DNA of 42,277 nucleotides from positions 1 through 42,277 of the forward strand of contig CAYWTS010000018.1 of NCBI GenBank assembly GCA_964461265.1, written 5' to 3'. The DNA comes from CAYWTS01 sp964461265 (GTDB taxonomy: Bacteria > Bacteroidota > Ignavibacteria > Tepidaquicellales > OLB5). Positions within the stretch are counted from its first letter, which is position 1. The number at the start of each line of letters is the position of its first letter. The translations under genes and the position numbers were made by a program. Positions 1 through 6,844 of the stretch are shown piece after piece. The notes beneath the pieces are model-generated. The model saw only the letters and a list, made by a program, of their open reading frames with translations. It made no database searches and was not told the DNA's origin.

Positions 1-95
1 ATGTTTTTGAACTTTGTAAGATAATTATGCGGTTCTAAACCCCTGACAAAATGAGTCTTGTAAAGTTTATTCTTGGTTTCTTCAAAAAAGTGCAT
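1..95 (-). CDS. 5' end of an unrecognised gene, cut by the window edge
   Basis: Reading leftward from an ATG at 95-93 the frame stays open to the window edge, giving 31 residues (begins MHFFEETKNKLYKTHFVRG). A TAnnTTTG -7 box lies 5 bases upstream of the ATG, which supports a real, nearly leaderless gene transcribed away from the XRE operon. No domain can be recognised from so short a piece. It could be a chance open frame; the promoter match and the lysine/aromatic-rich, stop-free reading are the only support. Confidence 0.35.
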   Translation of the reverse strand, partial: MHFFEETKNKLYKTHFVRGLEPHNYLTKFKN

Positions 96-99
96 TGTG

Positions 100-107
100 C
101 AAAGATA
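100..107 (-). promoter_or_regulatory. Bacteroidota-type -7 box for the left-edge gene
   Basis: The minus strand reads TATCTTTG, matching the TAnnTTTG -7 consensus of Bacteroidota sigma factors. Only 5 bases separate it from the ATG, so a transcript would be leaderless or nearly so. No clear TTTG -33 element is seen. Confidence 0.35.
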
Positions 108-172
108 ATAAGTTATATGATTACAGAAAAGAGTTGAAAATATTTAAATATTAAGCATATTTATGTTACATA

Positions 173-204
173 ATTGATTATTTATGGTTTTATTGTTATA
201 TTTG
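173..204 (+). promoter_or_regulatory. Bacteroidota-type promoter for the XRE/ImmA/PIN operon
   Basis: ATTG at 173-176 and TATATTTG at 197-204 are separated by 20 bases, matching TTTG-N(about 19)-TAnnTTTG. The ATG of the XRE gene follows 25 bases after the -7 box. This is the only promoter-like sequence seen before the four-gene set. An XRE regulator encoded first in the operon could bind here to autoregulate; that is inference from the family. Confidence 0.5.
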
Positions 205-228
205 TAACAATCAACAGGAACCTTGCAA

Positions 229-582
229 ATGAACACACCACTAATCAAAACCAAAATTATTGGGCAAAATTTAACCAATTTCAGAAACAATCAAAATATG
301 AAGCAGGAAATTGTGGCTAATTTTATTGGAATAAATAGAGTTGAGTTAAGTTATTATGAAAATGGTACAAGAAAACAACCAATAGATGTGCTAAATAAAT
401 TAGCAGATCTTTATGGAGTAGAATTAATAGATATTTTGGAAGAAAATCCTAAATTATCAAAAGTAAATGCTTCACTTTCTTTCAGATCTGAAGATGTAAA
501 TGAAAATGATTTACAGGTTATAGCAGAATTTAGAAAAATTATTAAGAACTATTTAAAAATGAAAACTATTGAAAAAGCATGA
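229..582 (+). CDS. XRE-family HTH regulator, likely antitoxin
   Basis: A 117-residue protein with a Cro/C1-type helix-turn-helix over about residues 10-68: IGQNLTNFRNNQNMKQEIVA, then the recognition-helix region around INRVELSYYENGTR and the closing helix VLNKLADLYGVELIDIL. The C-terminal 40 residues are charged and helical. An in-frame TTG lies two codons upstream, but the ATG has AGGAA 8 bases before it and is preferred. The stop overlaps the ATG of the ImmA/IrrE gene by 4 bases (ATGA), so the two are translationally coupled. In known XRE/COG2856 pairs the XRE protein represses the operon and neutralises or is cleaved by its partner. That role is inferred here. Confidence 0.85.
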   Translation: MNTPLIKTKIIGQNLTNFRNNQNMKQEIVANFIGINRVELSYYENGTRKQPIDVLNKLADLYGVELIDILEENPKLSKVNASLSFRSEDVNENDLQVIAEFRKIIKNYLKMKTIEKA

Positions 583-1307
583 AAGATGATATAATACTTA
601 GAAAACAAGCAACAGAATTTAGGCAAACGAATGGATTTAGTAACTCGGAGCCTATAAGGCTTACTAGTTTATTAATGAAGCTCAATGTTCTAACAGTATT
701 CAAAAGATTAGGTGAAAATATTTCCGGAATGTCGGTTAAAGTTGATGATGAAAATAAATTTATGGCAATTAATTCCGATTTAACTTTGGGCAGGCAACAT
801 TTTACTATATGCCATGAGTTATATCATTTATTTATTCAAAATGATTTTGAATCTATGATGTGCAATGCTGGAGAATTTCCGATAAAAGATAAATTAGAAT
901 ATAAAGCTGATATATTCGCTTCACATTTACTCCTGCCGGAAGAAGGATTAATCGGACAAATACCGATAAACGAACTTTCAAAAAATAAGATAAGTTTAGA
1001 AACTATTATAAAAATTGAACAATATTTTTCAAGTTCAAGGCATGCACTGCTTGTAAGGCTCGATAAAATAAAATTAATAGATTTTATTAATTATGAAATT
1101 TATCTAAATAACGTTATCAACAGTGCTAAAATGCTTGGTTATGATTCGACATTATATACAAAAGGAAATGTGTGTAAAATTATCGGTGATTATGGAGAAC
1201 GGGCAAAACGTTTATTTGAAAATGGTAAAATATCTGAACAGCATTACATCTCGTTAATGCACGATATAGGAATAGATATAGAAAATACTAAGTTGGAAAA
1301 TGGGTAA
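579..1307 (+). CDS. ImmA/IrrE-family (COG2856/DUF955) metallopeptidase
   Basis: A 242-residue protein with the zinc-peptidase signature HELYH at residues 79-83 and the downstream E-x2-AD-x-FA-x3-LLP motif near 107-120, where the glutamate should be the third zinc ligand. Family members cleave XRE-type repressors (ImmA of ICEBs1, IrrE/PprI of Deinococcus) or act in toxin-antitoxin pairs. The catalytic residues are intact, so an active protease is expected. About 100 C-terminal residues (LLVRLDKIKLIDFINYEIYL onward) are helical and unassigned; they could be a sensor or partner-binding part. It is coupled to the XRE gene upstream and overlaps the PIN gene downstream by 8 bases. RosmerTA-like defence or an ImmA-style switch are both possible readings. 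Confidence 0.85.
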   Translation: MKDDIILRKQATEFRQTNGFSNSEPIRLTSLLMKLNVLTVFKRLGENISGMSVKVDDENKFMAINSDLTLGRQHFTICHELYHLFIQNDFESMMCNAGEFPIKDKLEYKADIFASHLLLPEEGLIGQIPINELSKNKISLETIIKIEQYFSSSRHALLVRLDKIKLIDFINYEIYLNNVINSAKMLGYDSTLYTKGNVCKIIGDYGERAKRLFENGKISEQHYISLMHDIGIDIENTKLENG

Positions 1308-1848
1308 GGAATTTGAAGAACCCAAAATACTCTTAGATGCAGACGTAATAAGAAATTTTATTTCTGGCGGTGCTATTAATAAGCTTGCAAAAATATTCCC
1401 AAACAGATTGTGTATATTGGATATAGTGAAAAATGAATTACTTAGGAGTAAGAGTTTAGTTCAACCGGTTAATGATTTTATTACAAATAGTAAAATAGAA
1501 GAAATAATATTCCCTGATGATAATTATGAAATATTATTTGAGTATTCAAAATTACAGTCCGAAAAATATGGTAGATTAGGAGATGGAGAAAGTGCCTGTC
1601 TAGCCGTTGCAAGATTCGAGAAGAAATATATTGCAAGTAGTAACTTAAAAGACATAATACTTTATTGTAAAGAACATAAAATAAAGAATTATCCGACCTT
1701 TGAAATATTGCATGAAGCAAAAATAAAAGGAATTATGACTGAGAAAGAGATTGATACTTTTATTAATACTGCGAAAAGTAAAGGAAGAAAATTACCGTAT
1801 GATTCATATAAGGAGTTCTTGAAAGAAGAAAAAGGAATGATTGTTTAA
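1300..1848 (+). CDS. PIN-domain protein, putative toxin RNase
   Basis: A 182-residue protein with a PIN-like nuclease fold: first acidic strand LLDADVIRNF (D13, D15), an acidic residue in DIVKNELLRS (E46), then GDGESACLAVARF (D95, E97) and the last strand KYIASSNLKDII (D118). These match the Mg2+-binding acidic cluster of PIN ribonucleases such as VapC. The asparagine in SSN at 113-115 replaces the aspartate usual in the last strand, so activity needs testing. Residues 125-182 form a lysine-rich tail beyond the usual PIN length. The ATG lies inside the end of the protease gene, in another frame. No separate VapB-type antitoxin is present, so the XRE/ImmA pair may take that role (inference). 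Confidence 0.75.
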   Translation: MGKEFEEPKILLDADVIRNFISGGAINKLAKIFPNRLCILDIVKNELLRSKSLVQPVNDFITNSKIEEIIFPDDNYEILFEYSKLQSEKYGRLGDGESACLAVARFEKKYIASSNLKDIILYCKEHKIKNYPTFEILHEAKIKGIMTEKEIDTFINTAKSKGRKLPYDSYKEFLKEEKGMIV

Positions 1849-1878
1849 TTTACTAAGAAAACCATTATTTATAAAAAT

Positions 1879-3354
1879 TTGGATTTAATTCAATTTTATA
1901 CATATAAAGATGAATTTGGTCAGGATATTTCTAAAGCAGAAAGCGAATTTAGAATAAAATTGATATATTCCAATTATAGACAAGAATTATTAATTGGTTT
2001 TCTGGGACATATTGCTAAAAGAATCGATTTAGATAATACACTGGAAAATATTGACAATCTACAAAAAGAATTGATAGGAATCGAATTTCAAAAAGCTCAC
2101 ATTATACATAGACGGGCTCATTTAGCCTTATGGCAATATTTCTTTGACAATAAAAATTTTAATCATAAAGATAATAGAAATGTATTAGATGCAAAGGATA
2201 TTTTTCTCTTATTTATTCTGGTAAACCAAATTTTAGACAAATCTGAATATCAAAAACACGACGAAGAATCTATTTTACATGCAGGTTTTTCATTTCTTTC
2301 AATTGATTTAATCCAAAAAAATGATTTAGTAGCTTCCAATTTTTTCTTTATCAAATTTTACGAAAAATTAATAAGTCATCCCTTAAAAGATGAATTTGAC
2401 AAAATTTTGATAAATCTAACTACTTATAATTTAGAGTTCTTTAGAGATTTTTGTATTAAATTACAAAGACGAGAAAAAATAAATCATATATTTAATATTT
2501 TCGAAAATTTTTCTGTAATTAAATATAAAGATATTAGCAAAATTTGGGATAATAGAGTTCCAAAGATACAAAAACCGTTTGATTACAGATTTATCGAGAA
2601 ATATCCATTAATTAAGGATGATAAATTATTTTTTCCTATTGATTTTATTAATATTTTCCTTTCAGTTTTTAGAAAACCATATCATCTTTTAAGTCAAAAA
2701 AACAACAAATTCAATTTTAGAAATATTTTTAGCAAAGAAATATCAGAACCAGTAATTAAAGAATATATAAAAGAAAACTTTACTAGTGATAATATAAAAA
2801 TAATCGAAACATCGTATAACAATTATGAGTATGCAGATACAGGCTTATTGTTTGGAGACCAACTTATACTTATTGAAATAAAAAGTGTATACATGGGATT
2901 GGATTTACGATATACTGAAGACAAAAATAAATTTATTGATGGATTTAATAAAAGGTATATAGAAGGTGCTGGGGTACGACAACAGATAAAAAAAATTAAC
3001 TATATTGAAACAAATTACAATAAGTTTATTGAAGATTGTCAATTAGAACAAAAAAAATATAATATATTTTGTTTATTATTAGTTTTTGATGAAAGTTTAT
3101 CCACTATAGGTGTAAATGTATATATAAGAAATAAATTCAATAAATTTTTTAAAGAGGAATTTGAACAGGAATTTAATAATATTAATCCGTACCCTTATAA
3201 TGCAACTATAACTTTTAATGAATTATATTTTTTATTTAATGATAATAAGTCTCAACGAGAAAGATTTAAAATATTAAATAGTTTCTTTATATATAATCTT
3301 TCGTTAACAGAATTTTTATATGAGTTAAAAAAAGGAACTATTATTTTAAATTAA
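1879..3354 (+). CDS. Unrecognised protein with PD-(D/E)xK nuclease-like core
   Basis: A 491-residue, very A+T-rich, lysine/asparagine/isoleucine-rich protein. Residues 1-280 are mostly helical and match no family I recognise. Residues about 286-410 look like a restriction-endonuclease-like core: helix SEPVIKEYIKEN, strand with D320 (YADTGLLFG), strand LILIEIKSVY giving E333-x-K335, then helix GVRQQIKKINYIE with a conserved-type glutamine. D-x12-E-x-K is the spacing expected of a PD-(D/E)xK site. The only usable start near the N-terminus is TTG, with no ribosome-binding site. The frame is the same as that of the PIN gene and is open from its TAA, 30 bases upstream. It probably belongs to the same operon. 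The start and the nuclease call are both inference. Confidence 0.6.
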   Translation: MDLIQFYTYKDEFGQDISKAESEFRIKLIYSNYRQELLIGFLGHIAKRIDLDNTLENIDNLQKELIGIEFQKAHIIHRRAHLALWQYFFDNKNFNHKDNRNVLDAKDIFLLFILVNQILDKSEYQKHDEESILHAGFSFLSIDLIQKNDLVASNFFFIKFYEKLISHPLKDEFDKILINLTTYNLEFFRDFCIKLQRREKINHIFNIFENFSVIKYKDISKIWDNRVPKIQKPFDYRFIEKYPLIKDDKLFFPIDFINIFLSVFRKPYHLLSQKNNKFNFRNIFSKEISEPVIKEYIKENFTSDNIKIIETSYNNYEYADTGLLFGDQLILIEIKSVYMGLDLRYTEDKNKFIDGFNKRYIEGAGVRQQIKKINYIETNYNKFIEDCQLEQKKYNIFCLLLVFDESLSTIGVNVYIRNKFNKFFKEEFEQEFNNINPYPYNATITFNELYFLFNDNKSQRERFKILNSFFIYNLSLTEFLYELKKGTIILN

Positions 3355-3395
3355 TGAAACTTTTTTCTTCAATATTCAATCTGTAAGCTGCAATC

Positions 3396-4574
3396 TCACT
3401 CAATCTCCGCTTCGTGTCCTTCTTCATCCCATGTAAAAGGATAGTTGGGAACATCAAATTCTTTTGCATGTGTTGTTAGTTTTAACGGATAGAAAGTATC
3501 AAGCATTACAGCAAGCTCAAGTGTTTCTTTTTTGCCAATGCTTGCCTCAGCTGTACCGGGATGAGGTCCGTGCGGTATTCCGCAGGGATGTAAAGTAAAA
3601 GAACCGATATCCACACCTTTGCGTGACATAAAATTGCCATCAACGTAGTATAGCACTTCATCGCTATCTATATTACTGTGGTTATACGGTGCAGGGATTG
3701 CTTCAGGGTGAAAGTCAAAAAGCCTCGGACAGAAGGAACATACTACATAATTATGCCCCTCGAATGTCTGGTGAACTGGCGGCGGCTGGTGGATTTTTCC
3801 GACTATAGGCATAAAATCGTTAATGTTGAATATCCAGGGGTAAAAATAACCATCCCACCCAACCACATCAAACGGGTGAAAATCGTAAATATAATTCTGA
3901 AGACAATTATTCTTCTTTACTTTTAATAAAAATTCACCTTTTTCATCTAATGTAATCAGCTTTTCGGGCACTCTGAAATCTCGTTCACAGAAGGGTGAAT
4001 GCTCAAGTAACTGACCGTACTCGTTACGGTAACGTGGCGGGGTCTCAACAGGACTTGCGGATTCTATCACAAGAAACCTGGTCTTCTCCGATTTTAAAAC
4101 ATACCTGTGAATTACGCCGCGGGGAATTATTATATAATCACCTTCACGATAATCCAATGAACCGTACTGCGATTCGAGTGTTCCATTACCATTATGAACA
4201 AAAATTAATTCATCCCCTTCTCCGTTTTTATAAAAATAATCCATTTTATCTTTCGGGTTACATATACCTAGCGATACGTCGTTATTAAACATCAATACTT
4301 TTCTGCCTGAAATTGCATCGCCTTCTGCAGAAGCATTTCCTGTTTTGAAATGATAATGTCTCAATAATTTTTCTTCCCAGATTTCTATCGGGATTTCGGT
4401 GTATCCTCTGATTTCTTTTACTTTTGTTGGCGGATTAATGTGGTATAGTATAGACGAGATTCCAGAAAATCCTTTTGTACCTACAACCTGCTCTTTATAC
4501 AACGAGCCATCGGGCTGTTTAAACTGCACGTGACGTTTCTGGGGAATATTTCCGAGTTTATGGTAAGAAGGCAT
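3396..4574 (-). CDS. hmgA: Homogentisate 1,2-dioxygenase
   Basis: A 392-residue cupin-fold dioxygenase that opens the ring of homogentisate to maleylacetoacetate in tyrosine/phenylalanine breakdown. Family landmarks are present: PPPVHQTFEGHNYVVCSFCPR near 265-284, and Fe(II) ligands expected at H299 (PYNHSN), E306 (SDEVLYY) and H335 (GIPHGPHPG). The N-terminal half contains a second, non-catalytic cupin with GEGDELIFVHNG and GDYIIIPRGVIHR. Length suits the shorter bacterial form; the vertebrate enzyme is about 445 residues. It lies downstream of hppD, which makes its substrate. The 89-base spacer holds a short direct repeat. ATG start. Confidence 0.93.
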   Translation of the reverse strand: MPSYHKLGNIPQKRHVQFKQPDGSLYKEQVVGTKGFSGISSILYHINPPTKVKEIRGYTEIPIEIWEEKLLRHYHFKTGNASAEGDAISGRKVLMFNNDVSLGICNPKDKMDYFYKNGEGDELIFVHNGNGTLESQYGSLDYREGDYIIIPRGVIHRYVLKSEKTRFLVIESASPVETPPRYRNEYGQLLEHSPFCERDFRVPEKLITLDEKGEFLLKVKKNNCLQNYIYDFHPFDVVGWDGYFYPWIFNINDFMPIVGKIHQPPPVHQTFEGHNYVVCSFCPRLFDFHPEAIPAPYNHSNIDSDEVLYYVDGNFMSRKGVDIGSFTLHPCGIPHGPHPGTAEASIGKKETLELAVMLDTFYPLKLTTHAKEFDVPNYPFTWDEEGHEAEIE

Positions 4575-4579
4575 GTTTC

Positions 4580-4617
4580 AAATTCAAAGTTTATTATTAA
4601 AAATTCAAAGTTTATTA
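4580..4617. repeat. 17-bp direct repeat in the hppD-hmgA spacer
   Basis: AAATTCAAAGTTTATTA occurs at 4580-4596 and again at 4601-4617 with a 4-base spacer, giving a 21-base period. It lies just upstream of the hmgA ATG. Similar degenerate A+T-rich repeats recur at other gene borders in this window. It could be a regulator site or simply slippage-prone spacer DNA. Confidence 0.6.
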
Positions 4618-4663
4618 AAGTAAATTTTTAAAAAACTCAATTCTCAAATCTTATATCTCAAAT

Positions 4664-5803
4664 TTAAAGGGTTCCTCTTATTGCCTGTTCACGCTCTATT
4701 GCTTCGAACAATGCTTTAAAATTTCCCTTGCCAAAACTTTTTGCACCTTTACGCTGTATGATTTCATAGAAAAGTGTAGGGCGGTCTTCAACCGGTTTTG
4801 TGAAAAGCTGAAGTAAATAACCATCTTCATCCCTATCCACTAATACACCGAGTTTTCTAAGGTCATCGATATTCTCATCAATTTTACCGACACGAGCTTC
4901 GAGCTCATCGTAATATGAAGTTGGTACGCGTAGAAATTCTACCCCCCTTTTCTGTAAATGTGTGACTGTATCTACTATGTTTGCAGTGGTCATTGCAATA
5001 TGCTGAACACCGGGTGAACGGTAGAAATCTAAGTATTCCTCAATTTGTGATTTCTTCTTCCCCTGTGCAGGTTCATTGATCGGAAATTTAATTTTACCTG
5101 TTCCGTTCTGCATTACTTTACTCATTAAAGCAGTATAATCGGTTGAAATATCTTTATCATCAAATGAAAGAAGCTGATTGAATCCCATTACATCAGCGTA
5201 AAATTTCACCCAGTAATTCATTTTACCAAGCTCAACATTACCAACCATATGGTCAACTGATCGAAGCCCAACAGGTTCTGCACCTTTAACAGCTTTATCA
5301 CGTGCATCCTGAAAACCGGGCATAAAAATACCTTTATAATCTTTTCGTTCTATGAAAGAATGGATTGTATCTCCGTAGGTTTTAATTGCTGATTTAATAA
5401 TTGTTCCGTTATCATCCCTATATTCGGTTGGCGGTAAAATTCCTACAGCACCGCGTTTAGTGGTTTCTATATAAGCATTTGCAGCATCATCAACTTCAAG
5501 GGCAATATCTCTTACACCGTCACCATGGAATTTAATGTGCTCCGAAATAAAAGTATCGGGATGTAAGGGGCTGGTCAACACAAACCTTATTTTTCCCTGT
5601 TCCAGCACATATGAAGCACTTTCTCTGTTGCCTGTCTCGAGACCTGAGTATGCAGTCAGATTAAAACCGAAAACATACTGGTAGTATAACGCTGATTGTT
5701 TTGCATTACCTACATAGAATTCGATATGGTCCCATGCTTTGATGGGTAAAAAATCAACGGCTTCAGGTTTTGAAGATGTTTTCTTTGATTCAAGCGTTTC
5801 CAT
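4664..5803 (-). CDS. hppD: 4-hydroxyphenylpyruvate dioxygenase
   Basis: A 379-residue vicinal-oxygen-chelate dioxygenase converting 4-hydroxyphenylpyruvate to homogentisate. Two VOC modules are visible: N-terminal AWDHIEFYVGNAKQSALYY from residue 24, and the catalytic C-terminal one from 183. Fe(II) ligands are expected at H185 (VDHMVGN), H268 (GVQHIAM) and E347 (LFYEIIQRKG). The C-terminal gate helix GKGNFKALFEAIEREQ is present. It is first in a two-gene leftward unit with hmgA, so the pair performs consecutive steps. A TATATTTG -7 box lies 28 bases upstream of the ATG. Confidence 0.95.
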   Translation of the reverse strand: METLESKKTSSKPEAVDFLPIKAWDHIEFYVGNAKQSALYYQYVFGFNLTAYSGLETGNRESASYVLEQGKIRFVLTSPLHPDTFISEHIKFHGDGVRDIALEVDDAANAYIETTKRGAVGILPPTEYRDDNGTIIKSAIKTYGDTIHSFIERKDYKGIFMPGFQDARDKAVKGAEPVGLRSVDHMVGNVELGKMNYWVKFYADVMGFNQLLSFDDKDISTDYTALMSKVMQNGTGKIKFPINEPAQGKKKSQIEEYLDFYRSPGVQHIAMTTANIVDTVTHLQKRGVEFLRVPTSYYDELEARVGKIDENIDDLRKLGVLVDRDEDGYLLQLFTKPVEDRPTLFYEIIQRKGAKSFGKGNFKALFEAIEREQAIRGTL

Positions 5804-5831
5804 GATTATGACCTTTAGTTAAAAAGTTTTG

Positions 5832-5839
5832 CAAATATA
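5832..5839 (-). promoter_or_regulatory. -7 box for hppD-hmgA
   Basis: The minus strand reads TATATTTG 28 bases before the hppD ATG, an exact TAnnTTTG match. The -33 position does not show TTTG, so a regulator may be needed; that part is inference. Confidence 0.45.
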
Positions 5840-5913
5840 AATATTTCTAAAGTATATTAACATAGCAGTGATTATCTTTTAAATCTATAAAAAAATTGAT
5901 ATTTTTGGTATGT

Positions 5914-6480
5914 TTGGAAAAAGTAAGGTCATTTTTATCTCTTAACATAGATGCTTCAATTATTAATTCCCTAGCTGTTATTCAGAACCGGGTAAAAGAA
6001 GCGTTAAACGAATATGCAGTTAAGTGGGAACATCCAGATAAATTCCATTTAACTTTACGCTTTTTGGGTGATCTATATCAAAACAGTATCAGTGAACTTA
6101 TTAGACATCTGGAAACAGTAAATTTTGATTTTAAAACTATTGAAACATTTACATCCGGAATCGGGTTTTTCCCCGACAGAAAATTTCCTAATGTGGTTTT
6201 TATAGACCTGACAGAAATTGGTTGCAACCTGGACGTATTGACAGACAATATTGATAAAGTCCTCAGTAACTTTGGAATTAAGCCGGATAAAAAATTTGTT
6301 CCCCACATTACTATCGGCAGATTCAGACGGGAAAAAAGAAAAAAGCTTGAAGGAAATTTTAATACCGAAACCGAAAGGATAAATATTAACTTTGATTCGT
6401 ATTATTTAATGAAAAGTATCCTTACGCCATCTGGTTCTTTTTATAACGAGATAAAATGCTTTCCATTTAATAAAATGTAA
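5914..6480 (+). CDS. thpR: RNA 2',3'-cyclic phosphodiesterase (2H family)
   Basis: A 188-residue member of the 2H phosphoesterase superfamily (LigT/ThpR), which opens 2',3'-cyclic phosphate ends of RNA. Both catalytic HxTx motifs are present: HLTLRF at about 45-50 and HITIGRF at about 131-137. The N-terminus VRSFLSLNID fits the family's usual start, so a TTG at 5914 is preferred over an in-frame TTG at 5896 that would add six atypical residues. No Shine-Dalgarno sequence is visible. TATGTTTG at 5909-5916 resembles a -7 box but would place transcription start after the chosen codon, so it is not called. It is divergent from hppD. Confidence 0.85.
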   Translation: MEKVRSFLSLNIDASIINSLAVIQNRVKEALNEYAVKWEHPDKFHLTLRFLGDLYQNSISELIRHLETVNFDFKTIETFTSGIGFFPDRKFPNVVFIDLTEIGCNLDVLTDNIDKVLSNFGIKPDKKFVPHITIGRFRREKRKKLEGNFNTETERININFDSYYLMKSILTPSGSFYNEIKCFPFNKM

Positions 6481-6518
6481 ATTACACAAAACTATAATCT
6501 TATTCATAAATAATTAAC

Positions 6519-6815
6519 ATGCCTATTTACGAATATAAATGCCAGAACTGCGGACATCATTTTGAGGAATTACAAAAGATAACCGAAGAGTCTCTGGTTA
6601 TTTGTCCGAAATGCAGTAAAAAAGCACTCAAACGTTTAATTGGCGCGGGTTCAGGGGTAATTTTCAAAGGAAGCGGTTTTTACCACACTGACTACAAAAA
6701 GAAAAGTACACATGTATCAAAAGCTTCCGGTACATCAGCAAAACATGATAATAAATCTGAAAAGAAAACCGAAACTAAAACCGATAATAAAACACAAACG
6801 AAAGATAAAAAATAA
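6519..6815 (+). CDS. FmdB-family zinc-ribbon protein
   Basis: A 98-residue protein beginning MPIYEYKCQNCGHHFE, the hallmark of the FmdB (CxxC_CxxC_SSSS) family. The two cysteine pairs, C8/C11 and C29/C32 (CPKCSKKALKRLIG), should bind one zinc. The conserved GSGFYHTDY segment follows. The C-terminal 30 residues are a low-complexity Lys/Thr/Glu/Asp tail. The cellular role of the family is poorly known; the name comes from a regulator of formamidase. It sits 38 bases after thpR and 29 bases before bshC, in a rightward run. Confidence 0.88.
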   Translation: MPIYEYKCQNCGHHFEELQKITEESLVICPKCSKKALKRLIGAGSGVIFKGSGFYHTDYKKKSTHVSKASGTSAKHDNKSEKKTETKTDNKTQTKDKK

Positions 6816-6844
6816 CTGAAATGAAATCTTTAAAACTATAGAAT

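Noticed and set aside
1481..1720. A 79-residue open frame on the minus strand inside the PIN gene
   Set aside because: It is antisense to a gene with clear PIN motifs, is Leu/Tyr/Ile-rich as expected from A+T-rich complement, and has no domain.
3678..4288. Plus-strand open frames within hmgA
   Set aside because: They are shadows of a confidently identified gene on the other strand.
5909..5916. TATGTTTG as a promoter -7 box for thpR
   Set aside because: It overlaps the most likely start codon and has no -33 element.
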